This document shows, in pieces, positions 7,932 through 17,300 of a DNA stretch of 64,000 nucleotides (positions within the stretch are counted from its first letter, which is position 1; each line of letters starts with the position of its first letter). The notes under the pieces are model-generated. The model was not told the DNA's origin. It was given only the letters and a program-made list of their open reading frames with translations, and ran no database searches. The stretch is taken from assembly GCF_001514065.1 (NCBI RefSeq), contig NZ_KQ948422.1, positions 124,001 to 188,000 of the forward strand. Reading direction: 5' to 3'. The translations under genes and the position numbers were made by a program. Source of the stretch: Streptomyces antibioticus. Its GTDB lineage: Bacteria; Actinomycetota; Actinomycetes; Streptomycetales; Streptomycetaceae.

Positions 7932-10238
7932 ATGACCGAGACGGCGCCTGAGACTGGCAACCTGCCGGCCGCCCTGACCAGCTTCGTCGGACGGCGTCGG
8001 GAGATCGCGGACATACGCCGCCTGCTGAGCACCGGACGGGTGGTGACGCTCACCGGCGTCGGAGGCGTGGGCAAGACACGGCTGGCTCTGGCGGTCGCCG
8101 AGGCGTCCAGGAAGGCGTTCCCGGGCGGAGTGTGGCTGGTCGACCTGGCCGCCGTGCAGGACCCGGCGACCGTGGCCGCCACCGCCGCCGGTGTGCTCCG
8201 GGTCTCCGATCGCGGCCCCGGCTCGGCCCTCGTCCGGCTCACCGACCACCTGGCACGGCACCGGGCGCTGATCGTGCTGGACAACTGCGAGCACCTGATC
8301 GAGGCGTCCGCCGAACTGGCCAAGGCATTGGCGACGGCCTGTCCGAACCTGCGCGTCCTGGCGACGAGCCGCCAGACGCTCGACATCACCGGCGAGCACG
8401 TCCTCACGGTCCCACCGCTGTCGGTCCCGGACGAGGCGGTGCAACTGCTGACGAACCGCGCGACCGCGCTGCGGCCGGACTTCCGCCTCACCGTGGCGAG
8501 CCGGGCCGAGGCCGCCCGGTTGTGCTCCGTCCTCGACGGGCTGCCACTGGCCATCGAGCTGGCCGCGTCCCGGCTGCGGACGCTGTCCGTGGAGCAGCTC
8601 GTGTGCCGGCTGCAGGACCGGTTCGCGTTGCTCACGGGCGGTTGCCGGACCACGCTTCCGCGCCAGCGCACGCTCCGCGGGATGATCGAATGGAGCTACG
8701 AACTGTGCGCCCCCTCGGAACGGGTGCTCTGGGACCGGCTGTCGGTCTTCTCCGGAGCGTTCACCCTCGACGCCGCCGAAGAGGTGTGCGCGGGCGACGG
8801 GCTGCCGGCCCACGACGTGGTGGCCCTGCTGGACCGACTGGTGGCCCAGTCCGTCGTACTGATGACGAAGGCCGACGGACCGCCGCGCTACCGCCTGCTG
8901 GAGACGATCCGCGAGTACGGGCGCATGCGGCTCGCCGCGTCCGGCGACCGTCCGCGACTGTTGCGGCGGCACCGGGACTTCTATCTGGGCCGCGCCGAGC
9001 GATTCGCCGAGCAGTGGTTCGGTCCCGACCAGCAGGACGTCCTGGCCTGGCTGCGGGCGGAACACGCGAATCTGGTGGAGGCGCTGGAATGCCCGCGCAC
9101 CGACGATTCCGACGCCTCCGACGACCAGGCCGGGCTGCGCCTGGCCGTGGCACTGCGCTTCCACTGGTGCGCGGACGGCTTCCTGAGCGAGGGACACCGA
9201 CAGCTCGACCGGCTGCTCGCCGCTGACTCCCGCCCCACCCCGATCCGTGCCAGGGCTCTGTGGTGCGTCGCCTGGGTCGCACTGCTGCAGGGCGACCTCA
9301 CCGAAGCCGAGAAACGGCTCGACGCCACCGAGGAGCTGTGCGAAGGGCTCTCCGACCCGTCCGTCGAGCCTTACGTCCTGGGCCTGCGCGGCACACTGGC
9401 CGCTTTCCGGGGGGAGTCACAACAGGCTCTGCCCCTGTACGACGCGGCCCTGGCCGCACACCGGCTGACGGGAGACGGACCGGAACAGCTGTTCTGGCTG
9501 TTCCAGAAGGCGATCGTCCAGGCCCAGCTCGGCCATTCCGGGGCCCTGGACACCAGCGCGCAAGCGGTGGAGCTGGCGGAGCGGCACGGGGAGCACCTCT
9601 ACCGCTCCTACGCCCTGTGGGCGCTGGGCTTCGCGCTGTGGACCCACGGCGACGAGGAGGGGGCTCTGGCCCGTGCGCGCAGCGCCTTGGAGATCCTTCA
9701 GAATTTCAATGACTACGCCGGAACCGTCAAGTCGCTGGGGGTGGTCTCCTGGATTACGGCGGCCCGCGGTGAGCACGAGCGCGCGGCGGTGCTGCTGGGC
9801 GCGCTACGGGCACTGTCCCGAGCGGCCGGCGTCTGTGCCGCCTATGCCCTCGGGGGGCTCCAGAAGCGGTGCGAGGAAACCGTCGAGGGCGCACTGGGAA
9901 CCGCAGAGTACGAGAAGGCTCTCGCGCGAGGCGACCGCTACGACACTCCCGCGCGTGCCATCGGCCTCGCCCTGGGCACCGCCGCCGAGAGCGGGGCGAG
10001 CGACTCCGAGGCCGCCGCACCGCCCGACAAGGACCCGCTGAGCCGTCGGGAGCGGGAAGTCGCCACGCTGGTCGCCAAGGGTATGACGAACCGGCAGGCC
10101 GCCGGGGTACTCGGCCTCTCGCCGCGCACCGCGGACACCCATGTCGCGCGCATCCTGGCCAAGCTCGGCTTCAGCTGCCGCGCCCAGATCGCCGCCTGGT
10201 GGGCCGAGAACCAGCTGTCCGCCGAGGGCGGCCGATGA
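7932..10238 (+). CDS. STAND ATPase / LuxR-type transcriptional regulator, copy 3
   Basis: The 768-residue product begins MTETAPETGNLPAALTSFVGRR, very like copy 1, with Walker A GVGGVGKT (42-49), Walker B RALIVLDNCEHL, a long TPR-like region and a C-terminal LuxR helix-turn-helix (LSRREREVATLVAKGMTNRQAA). GGAG lies 6-10 nt before ATG 7932. It is translationally close to copy 2 (9-nt gap) and is followed by a strong hairpin. Copies 1 and 3 resemble each other more than copy 2 over the entry motif and the TTLPRQRTLRGMIEWSYELC block, which fits a nested duplication history. Confidence 0.9.
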   Translation: MTETAPETGNLPAALTSFVGRRREIADIRRLLSTGRVVTLTGVGGVGKTRLALAVAEASRKAFPGGVWLVDLAAVQDPATVAATAAGVLRVSDRGPGSALVRLTDHLARHRALIVLDNCEHLIEASAELAKALATACPNLRVLATSRQTLDITGEHVLTVPPLSVPDEAVQLLTNRATALRPDFRLTVASRAEAARLCSVLDGLPLAIELAASRLRTLSVEQLVCRLQDRFALLTGGCRTTLPRQRTLRGMIEWSYELCAPSERVLWDRLSVFSGAFTLDAAEEVCAGDGLPAHDVVALLDRLVAQSVVLMTKADGPPRYRLLETIREYGRMRLAASGDRPRLLRRHRDFYLGRAERFAEQWFGPDQQDVLAWLRAEHANLVEALECPRTDDSDASDDQAGLRLAVALRFHWCADGFLSEGHRQLDRLLAADSRPTPIRARALWCVAWVALLQGDLTEAEKRLDATEELCEGLSDPSVEPYVLGLRGTLAAFRGESQQALPLYDAALAAHRLTGDGPEQLFWLFQKAIVQAQLGHSGALDTSAQAVELAERHGEHLYRSYALWALGFALWTHGDEEGALARARSALEILQNFNDYAGTVKSLGVVSWITAARGEHERAAVLLGALRALSRAAGVCAAYALGGLQKRCEETVEGALGTAEYEKALARGDRYDTPARAIGLALGTAAESGASDSEAAAPPDKDPLSRREREVATLVAKGMTNRQAAGVLGLSPRTADTHVARILAKLGFSCRAQIAAWWAENQLSAEGGR

Positions 10239-10367
10239 TCGAGCCGGAGCCGGGGCGGCCGGACAAGGTCCTCGCCCCGCACGCCGAACGCCGGCCCTCC
10301 GACGACTGAGTGGGCGTGCCCCTGGAACCACTCGGCGGCGTGCGTGCGGGCCCGCGCCAGGAAGAAC

Positions 10368-10404
10368 ACCGCTGCCCCGGCGGGGTGAGCGCCGGGGCAG
10401 CGGT
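10368..10404. terminator. Bidirectional terminator hairpin
   Basis: A perfect 14-bp stem (10368-10381 with 10391-10404) and a 9-nt loop lie between the end of the LuxR array and the convergent toxin-like gene. It can serve both strands. Beyond this hairpin 10239-10433 shows nothing else. Confidence 0.85.
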
Positions 10405-10433
10405 CGGGTGGTGGAGCGGACACCCTGTGGGGG

Positions 10434-11396
10434 TCAGCGGTTCCCGCCGTTCGCCGTGTACAGCATGTAGTGGGCGTACATGATCGCCGTGTAGAGAAAG
10501 AAGCCGACCGGATTGCCGTACTCGTCCGTACGGTAGGCCCAAATGGGATTCGGGTCGACGTAGCCCGGCCAGTGGTTGTCGATCAGCTCGTTGAACCGTC
10601 GGCTCAGGGTGTCCCAGTCGGTCTCCTGGCTGACGAGCTGCCCGGGGAGGCGCGCATCGCCACCACCGTCCATGGTCAGGCCGATGTTATGGGCGATCGG
10701 CCGGAACCGGGCCGCTTCCGCCACGAACTGCGTCATGACGAGAAACCCGCGCGCCATGTTCTGGGTGTTGTTGGCGTTGTAGAGGTCCCAGACCGCCGAG
10801 TTGACGTTGCTCCTGTTCCACGTGATGTCCTGACGGGAGAGGTTCGCGAGACCCTGGAGGCTGCCGTAGCTCTCATCGGCGGGGAGCCGCCACGTGCCGT
10901 AGGCCGCCCGCCACCCTCCTGCCGTCCACCGGCTGGACTCCTGGGCCGTCGGCTGCGTCGGCCGCCCCTGGGCGTCATACCGGTTGCCGACGTAGTTGTA
11001 GATGTTGCCGTTCGTCCACCAGCCTACGAGGTACATGTCCGAGCGGCGGAAGTTCAGCCGCACGTAGTTGTCATTGCCCCACGCCTGGACGTCCACCTGG
11101 AAGAAGCCCCGCGAATTGGGATCGGTGTGGTCGACGCGGTCATAGGTGTTCGCCACGGCGCTGGGGCCGCTGCCGGCCTCGTCGGCCACCGCTTGGACGA
11201 ATCGCATGTACTCCTCCTGCCCATCGGCGCCGACATGGAAGGTGGGGAGGCCGTCGGCGGCGTACGCCTTCGTCGCGGTTCCGAGCGGACCGAGCAGGGT
11301 GAGGAACAGCGCGCCGAGGACGGCGACGATGAGGCTTGAGGTCAGCCTCCTGTGTCTGCTGAATGGGGACGGACGGGCGATGATGTCGGTACTCAT
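10434..11396 (-). CDS. Secreted ribosome-inactivating protein (rRNA N-glycosidase family)
   Basis: The 320-residue product has a signal peptide (RRHRR, hydrophobic SSLIVAVLGALFLTLLGPLG, cleavage near AYA-AD about residue 46) and a domain matching the ricin A/Shiga A fold. Active-site features line up: Tyr122 in DMYLVGWW, Tyr177 in ESYGSLQGL, the hallmark EAARF with Glu227 and Arg230, and Trp261 in WDTLS. Family members remove one adenine from the sarcin-ricin loop of large-subunit rRNA. ATG 11396 is chosen because GGAAG precedes it by about 6 nt and the secretion signal follows at once; an in-frame ATG lies at 11402. No lectin B-chain and no obvious immunity gene adjoin it. Activity is inferred from residues, not shown. 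Confidence 0.85.
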   Translation of the reverse strand: MSTDIIARPSPFSRHRRLTSSLIVAVLGALFLTLLGPLGTATKAYAADGLPTFHVGADGQEEYMRFVQAVADEAGSGPSAVANTYDRVDHTDPNSRGFFQVDVQAWGNDNYVRLNFRRSDMYLVGWWTNGNIYNYVGNRYDAQGRPTQPTAQESSRWTAGGWRAAYGTWRLPADESYGSLQGLANLSRQDITWNRSNVNSAVWDLYNANNTQNMARGFLVMTQFVAEAARFRPIAHNIGLTMDGGGDARLPGQLVSQETDWDTLSRRFNELIDNHWPGYVDPNPIWAYRTDEYGNPVGFFLYTAIMYAHYMLYTANGGNR

Positions 11397-12225
11397 GTGC
11401 ATCTTCCGTTCGGGGCGAAGGACCGCGTCCGTCGATGACCGACGCGGACGCATGGGGGACAAACGCACTTCAGAGGAATCAGTCCGCCTCGTCGTGCGGC
11501 ATGCGCTGATGTGAGGAGCATCGATACGGGGGTTCCGCGCCAACAATGCGTAGTTCTACCGAGTGCTACGTAGGCGTCGGCAGCCTGCACGCCGACAACA
11601 AGGCGCTGCTCGGCCGCCTCCTCGTTCGGCGACCGGAAGAGCGGACCAGGCCTTGGAACTGATCGCCGACGCATGAACGCAGACAGGGGGACCCCGTGTC
11701 CACCGTCCAGGGAAGCGCCGCACCGCTCACATTCGGCATACCCGCGTGCTTGGCCCACCTCGTAGATGGTGGGTCGGTCCTGCGGGTAGGTGTAGGCCGA
11801 AGGTTCGGCGACCCGGGAGAACGCATAGCGGCGGGCCATTTCGTCGCTGGTGACGAGCTGCCGTCTGCGTACCCAGGCCAGGTTGCGGTCTCGGGCGCCG
11901 GCCCGGTCGGGGTTGACGGCTAGAGCCGGGATCGGCATGGCGAAGGAGAGTTCCTGTGGCAGGGGTGTAGCTCCAGGGGTTCCTCAGATGGGGCCCAGTA
12001 CTCCAGCAGTACTTCGTGGCTTGACCTGGGGAAACGTCGAGCGGTGAGAGCGTAGCGGGCAGGAAGTCGTCACGGACGGCTTCTGCCCGCACGCCCCTCG
12101 AAGGAGTGCCCTCCGACCGCAAGGTCGCGCCGGGCCGGGGAAGCCTCGGGCCGTGATCACCGAACAGGCAGCCGTGGGCCCCGCAAGCCCTGACCAACGG
12201 CGACTGGACGACTGCCCCGACGTGG
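11397..12225. other. Gene-poor stretch with unrecognised coding-like debris
   Basis: No intact gene. On the minus strand, 11938 to about 11720 encodes a smooth stretch (ARRYAFSRVAEPSAYTYPQ, then TIYEVGQARGYAECERCG with one CxxC) that looks protein-like but whose family I do not recognise. The first 100 bases hold the upstream region of the ribosome-inactivating gene. The rest gives only short frames with shadow-like composition. Confidence 0.4.
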
Positions 12226-12622
12226 GCGGCCATGCTGTACATGGCTGGTCTCACCGCGCTGCAAACCCTCCCCGCCCTCATCGCGGCCTACGTCGCAGCG
12301 CTACGGCAAAATCTCCTGGCTGTTCGGCGCGGCCTTCCTCCCCGAGGGCGCGGCCCCCTTCACCCTCGCCGACCCGCTGCGGGTGATGCGGGCCTCCATG
12401 GCCGGCGGCGCCGTCACCGGCGCCCTGATCATGCAACTCGGCAGCACCATCAGCTACCCCAGGGGCGGTGTCTTCGCCGCCGACCACCTCGGCCAGCCAT
12501 GGCTGTTCGCCGCCGCCGTGGCCGCAGGCGTCCTCACCACCGCCGCCCTCACCATCGGCCTCAAGACCCTGCGCCGCACCGCACCACCCGCGCCACCACC
12601 CGCACCCGCACAAAGGCCATAG
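12226..12622 (+). pseudogene. PTS fructose-type EIIC, C-terminal remnant
   Basis: The frame read from 12302 gives RYGKISWLFGAAFLPEGAAP, then FTLADPLRVMRASMAGGAVT and GGVFAADHLGQPWLFAAAV, which matches the last transmembrane part of fructose-specific PTS permeases (pattern F-ITEGAIPFA--DPLRV...GGIF). The preceding piece PALIAAYVAALRQ is in another frame, so a frameshift sits near 12295-12302. More than three quarters of a normal EIIC is missing. No other PTS gene is nearby. Confidence 0.65.
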
Positions 12623-13039
12623 CGGCCGTACCAGCCTGACCGCGGCGCCCGCCCCGCAGGTGAACGCGCCGGAACGGCAGCCTGAGCAGGAAAGCGTCGG
12701 CTCCAGGAGGCGCCCCCTGGAGCCGGCGCGGCCGTCGTCCATGTCTGCGAGGGCGTGGCGTGCCGACGCGGTCGCTCGTGCTCCGGTTCGGGGCGCTGGA
12801 AACGATGGACTCTTCGAGGTAGGTGCGCTCGGCGCCCTCCCTCCATCTCGCGAGTGCTGTTCGTTCTCGTGGACATGGCTGCCGCTCAATCCGCTGACGG
12901 ATCGAGCTCGTTCGGGTCTTCGCTCCGCGATCGGCACATAGAACTAATGCCTCCTGCACAGTTCGGTGATGTCGAGTCAAAGAAGGCCCTGGCGCCCCCT
13001 TTGGCCTGGCCGCCCCAACCGGTGGGCACCGCCTGGCGC

Positions 13040-13390
13040 GCCGGCGAGGTAGGCGCGGGACACGCCCTCAAGGCCATCAACAATTTGCTGTCCGCCACCC
13101 ACCTGCTTGCCACGGCCGAGGGCGTACTTGCCGGTGAGCACTTCGGGCTCGACCCGGCGGTCACGACAACAAGTTCCCGAACTCCGTGCTGCCCGGCACC
13201 TTTGACTCCGGCTCTGGCATGAGACTCACGGTCAAGGACATGTGGATCGATGTCGACATGGCCCATGAACTCGAAGTCGTCAGTCCCCTTGCCGAGCGCG
13301 CCGTGGCCCTCCGGGAAGGTGCGCTCGCCACCCTGCCCCACACCGCGGACCACACCGAGATCCCCCGCCGAGCCTTCAGGGAATCAGTCG
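13040..13390 (+). pseudogene. 3-Hydroxyisobutyrate dehydrogenase-like, C-terminal remnant
   Basis: Two frames together give VGAGHALKAINNLLSATHLL, TAEGVLAGEHFGLDPAV, then NKFPNSVLPGTFDSGSGMRL, TVKDMWIDVDMAHEL and ALATLPHTADHTEI. This is the C-terminal NAD-binding-11 domain of beta-hydroxyacid dehydrogenases. About 15 residues around the usual INxSSGRS segment are deleted at roughly 13160, causing the frame change, and the Rossmann half is absent. It converges on the GntR gene. 12640-13039 before it shows nothing I can identify. Confidence 0.75.
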
Positions 13391-13396
13391 GTGACG

Positions 13397-14170
13397 TCAG
13401 GGCTGCGGGGCCGGTCGGCGGCTGGCCCACGCGCGGGCGATGTGCTGGCGCATTGCGGCGGCGACGCTTGCGGCGTCGCGGTTGCGGAGCAGCTCAAGGA
13501 TTGCCAGGTGCTCGTCGAGTGACTCGGCCAGACCTTCGTGGGTCTCGCGGCCGTGGTAGAGGCGTGACAGGCGGGCCTTGCCGTGGATGCTGCGGATGAT
13601 CGCCTGGCCCAGGAGGTTTCCGGAAGCTCCCATGATGATCTCGTGGAAGGCGGCGTCCTCCTCGGCGTAGCGCACCGGGTCGTCCAGTGCCTCGCGCAGC
13701 GCGGTGGCCTGCTCCTCGAGTCGGGCGAGTTCGAGGTCGGTGATGCGGCCGGCCGCGTCGGCAGCCATCTCGGCCTCCAGGGCGATCCGCACCGAGACCA
13801 ACTGGTCGAGGATTGTCAGCGTCCGGTCGTGACGGATCTGGGCCTCCAGGACGACAGGGTCCAGAAGATTCCAGTCTTGCGGCTCGCGTACCCGTGTACC
13901 GCGCCCGGGTGCCGCCCTGACCAGCCCCTTTTCTTCGAGTACCTTCACCGACTCGCGCACGACGGTCCGGCTGACGCCGAACTCCTCGCACAGTACCGGC
14001 TCGATGGGCAGCGCGGAGTCCGGCGGATAGGCGCCGCCCACAATCCGGTCGACGAGATAGGTCACCACGGTGTCGCTGAGGCGGCCGGCCGGCCGTCGGG
14101 GAACGGCTCCCAGCGACCCCTCCGAGGGCGCAGGCGCCAGTCGTTGACGGTCGGCCGGAGTACGGGACAC
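13397..14170 (-). CDS. GntR-family regulator, FadR/FCD subgroup
   Basis: DNA-binding repressor or activator responding to a small carboxylate or sugar acid. The 257-residue product has an N-terminal winged helix (LSDTVVTYLVDRIVGGAYPP, FGVSRTVVRESVKVLEEKGL, then RGTRV) and an all-helical FCD domain (about 105-240) with the metal/ligand-site pattern ADAAGRI...FHEIIMGAS...SLDEHLAIL. GTG 14170 is chosen because AAGGAG stands 6 nt before it; an ATG at 14209 lacks a ribosome binding site. It is divergent from the secreted beta-helix gene and is the natural candidate for its regulator. Confidence 0.9.
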   Translation of the reverse strand: MSRTPADRQRLAPAPSEGSLGAVPRRPAGRLSDTVVTYLVDRIVGGAYPPDSALPIEPVLCEEFGVSRTVVRESVKVLEEKGLVRAAPGRGTRVREPQDWNLLDPVVLEAQIRHDRTLTILDQLVSVRIALEAEMAADAAGRITDLELARLEEQATALREALDDPVRYAEEDAAFHEIIMGASGNLLGQAIIRSIHGKARLSRLYHGRETHEGLAESLDEHLAILELLRNRDAASVAAAMRQHIARAWASRRPAPQP

Positions 14171-14202
14171 GTGCGGCTCCTTGGGATCGGTAAATAGCAC
14201 AG

Positions 14203-14233
14203 CATACATCTTGCGTCGTACGTCATTCGTATG
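14203..14233. promoter_or_regulatory. Imperfect inverted repeat between GntR and beta-helix gene
   Basis: CATAC (14203-14207) and GTATG (14229-14233) flank a core with CGTACG (14217-14222) at the centre. Position in the divergent intergenic space fits an operator for the FCD regulator; arm matches are only partial. Confidence 0.4.
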
Positions 14234-14341
14234 ATGAAGTTCCTCCCGCCCCGGCGAAACGCCGGTGAAACATGGCCGACTTCCCGCCGGATCGCGACCG
14301 GGAGGGGACCAGGCACGGTGCGCATCACCGAAGGAGCCCTC

Positions 14342-17300
14342 GTGCTGTCACTCCGAAGAACAAACCCGTCCCGCCGCCCCCGTCCCCGGATACGCGCCGC
14401 GACCGCCGCGACGGCACTCGTCGGCGCCCTGCTCTCCGCCGTCGCGTCCACCGCGACCGCCCAGGCCGCGACCATGACGACGCTCTACGCTTCGCCCTCG
14501 GGCACGGGCACCGCCTGCTCCGCGAGCCAGCCGTGCTCCCTCACCCAGGCCAAGACGAATGTGCGGGCCGTCAACGGCGCCATGACGGGCGACATCACCG
14601 TCGTGCTCGCCGACGGCACCTACCGGCTGACGGCTCCGCTCTCCTTCACCGCCGCCGACTCCGGCACCGGCGGCCACACGGTGAACTGGAAGGCCGCACT
14701 GGGCGCGCATCCCGTCATCACCGGCGCGCAGCGGGCCACGGGCTGGACCGTGCAGGACTCGGCGAAGAACATCTGGAAGGCGGACGTCGGCACCGGGTTC
14801 GACACCCGGCAGTTGTACGTCGACGGCGTCCTGGCGCAGCGGGCCCGCTCCACGGTCAACCGCTCGGACCTGACCGTGACCACGAGCGGCTACACGTTCA
14901 CCAGCAGCGCTCTGAGCTACCTCAACAGCCTTGCGAACCCCGGCCGGACCGAGATCCACGGCATAGGGTCCTGGACCGACCGCTACGCCCCGGTGTCCGG
15001 CATCAGCAACGGCACCATCACCATGACCCAGCCCTCATGGACCAACAACACGTTCGGCTGGGACACCCTGTCCAACCCGCTGAGGGTCGGCCCGCTCTAC
15101 ATCGAGAACGCCTACGAGTTCCTCGACACCGCCGGTGAGTGGTACCTCGACACCAACACCGGCACCCTGTACTACAAGCCGCTGCCGGGGCAGAGCATGA
15201 GCACCGCGGATGTCGAGGTGCCGAAGCTCGACTCGCTCATCGACGTCGGGGGCAGCTATGCCTCTCCCGCCACCCACATCACGTTCTCCGGGCTGCAGTT
15301 CTCGGGCACCAGCTGGACGGGTCCGAGCGGCAGCAACGGGTACGCCGCCCAGCAGACCGGGACCTACCTGGCCGGCACCTGGTCCACCCCGTCGGACTGG
15401 CTGACCTCCTGCAATGGTCACGGCTGCAAGTTGTTCGAGGCGACGCGCCCGCACTGGAACCAGATGCCGGCCGCCGTCCAGGTCTCGGCCGCCGACCACA
15501 TCACCTTCACCGGCAACCGGTTCACCAACCTCGGGCAACTCGCCCTCGGCATCGGCCAGGACGCCAACGCACACGCCACCGGCGTCGGACTCGGTGCCGA
15601 CACCATCACCGCCACCGGGAACGTCTTCACCCAGGACGCGGGCGGTGGCATCGTCGTCGGCGGACTCCAGGCGGACGCGCACCACCCCAGTGACAGCCGG
15701 ATGACCAACAAGAACATCACCCTGAACGACAACGTCATCCACGACGTGGCGATCGACTACCGCGACATGACAGGCCTCCTGGTCACCTACGTCAACGGCG
15801 CGAGCGTCTCGCACAACGAGGTGTACAACCTGCCCTACTCCGGCCTCGCCATCGGCTACGGCTGGGGCGTCAACGACCCGGGCGGCAGCCCGGACTACGC
15901 GAACCGCGGCCTGTACGACTACCAGCCCGTCTACTCGACGCCCACCACGGCCCAGAACAACACCATCACGGGCAACTACATCCACGACATCATGCAGCAG
16001 ATGGCCGACGGCGGCTGCGTCTACACCCTGTCGGCCTCGCCAGGCAGCACAGTCACGGGGAACTACTGCCACAACACCAACAACTACTACGGCCTCTACC
16101 ACGACGAGGGCTCCCGGAACTTCACCGACACCAACAACGTCGTGCGCTACACCGGCCAGTGGCTCTTCGCCCACGTCGGCTCAACCCACAACACCGGCGC
16201 CCTGACCGCCACCGACAACTGGGCAGACAAAGACAACGCCAACATCAGCAGCACCGACGGCCACGGTGACACCGTAAGCGGCACCGTCGTCGTCACCGAC
16301 GGCAACTGGCCCTCCGGCGCCCGCACGGTCATGAACAACGCCGGCATCGAGCCGCAGTACCGGCCGCTGACCACCGGCTCCGTCACCACCCCCTACAGCG
16401 CCTACTCCTCCACCCCCGCCGCCACCGGACAAACCGGCGGCTACTTCACCGTCACCGACGCGGGCACCGACATCTGGGGCGCCGGCGGACAACACGACGA
16501 CACCTACGGCACCGTCTACCAGGCGAACTCCGCTGTCAACGGCACCTCGGTGACCGCCCGGGTCGACAGCATCGACAACACCAACGCCTGGGCAAAGGCC
16601 GGTGTCGTGCTGCGCAACAACCTCACCGGCAGCGGCTCCTCCCCCGGCTACGCGACCGTGGTAGTGACCCCGGCCAACGGCGTCAGCTTCCAGTGGGACT
16701 CCAACGGCGACGGCTATCTCGACCAGCTGACCTCCACGGCCACCTCCATCAAGGCACCGGTCTGGGTCCGGCTGACCCGCACCGCCACCCAGGTATCCGG
16801 CTCCTACTCCACCGACGGATCCACCTTCACCCAGATCGGCGCGGCGGTGACCCTGCCGTCCATTGCCGCCACCCAGGACGCCGGTGTCATCCACACCGCC
16901 CACAGCACCACCGCCGGGAGTGCGACCTTCAGCAAACTGCAGATCGTCACCTCGCCCTGGCGTGCCTACGGCTCCATCCCTGCCGCGGTGAGCCAGAGCC
17001 AGGGAGTCACCTCCCTGACCAGCGCGGGCATCGACACCTGGGAAACGACCGCACTGCACGACGACGAGTACTCCGCGGCCTACCAGCCGGCCGCCGCGGG
17101 AACCTCCTCCACCGTCACCGTCCACGTCGACAGCCAGGACAACACCAATGCCTGGGGCAAGGCCGGCCTGATGCTGCGCAACAGCATCGCCGCAGCCGGC
17201 TCGTCCACCGGGTACGCCTCCCTCGCCGTCACGCCCAGCAACGGCGTCAGCCTGGAGTGGGACTCCGACAGCGACGGCTACGTCGACAAGATCACCACCA

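Noticed and set aside
6684..9197. 837-codon open frame on the minus strand across two LuxR genes
   Set aside because: It is an antisense shadow of high-G+C coding sequence: composition is Arg/Gly/Gln/His-rich without domains, and the plus strand encodes two complete regulators here.
11393..11938. Possible small gene on the minus strand with a CxxC motif
   Set aside because: No recognisable family, no ribosome site and a frame that overruns the upstream region of the ribosome-inactivating gene; left as unassigned debris.
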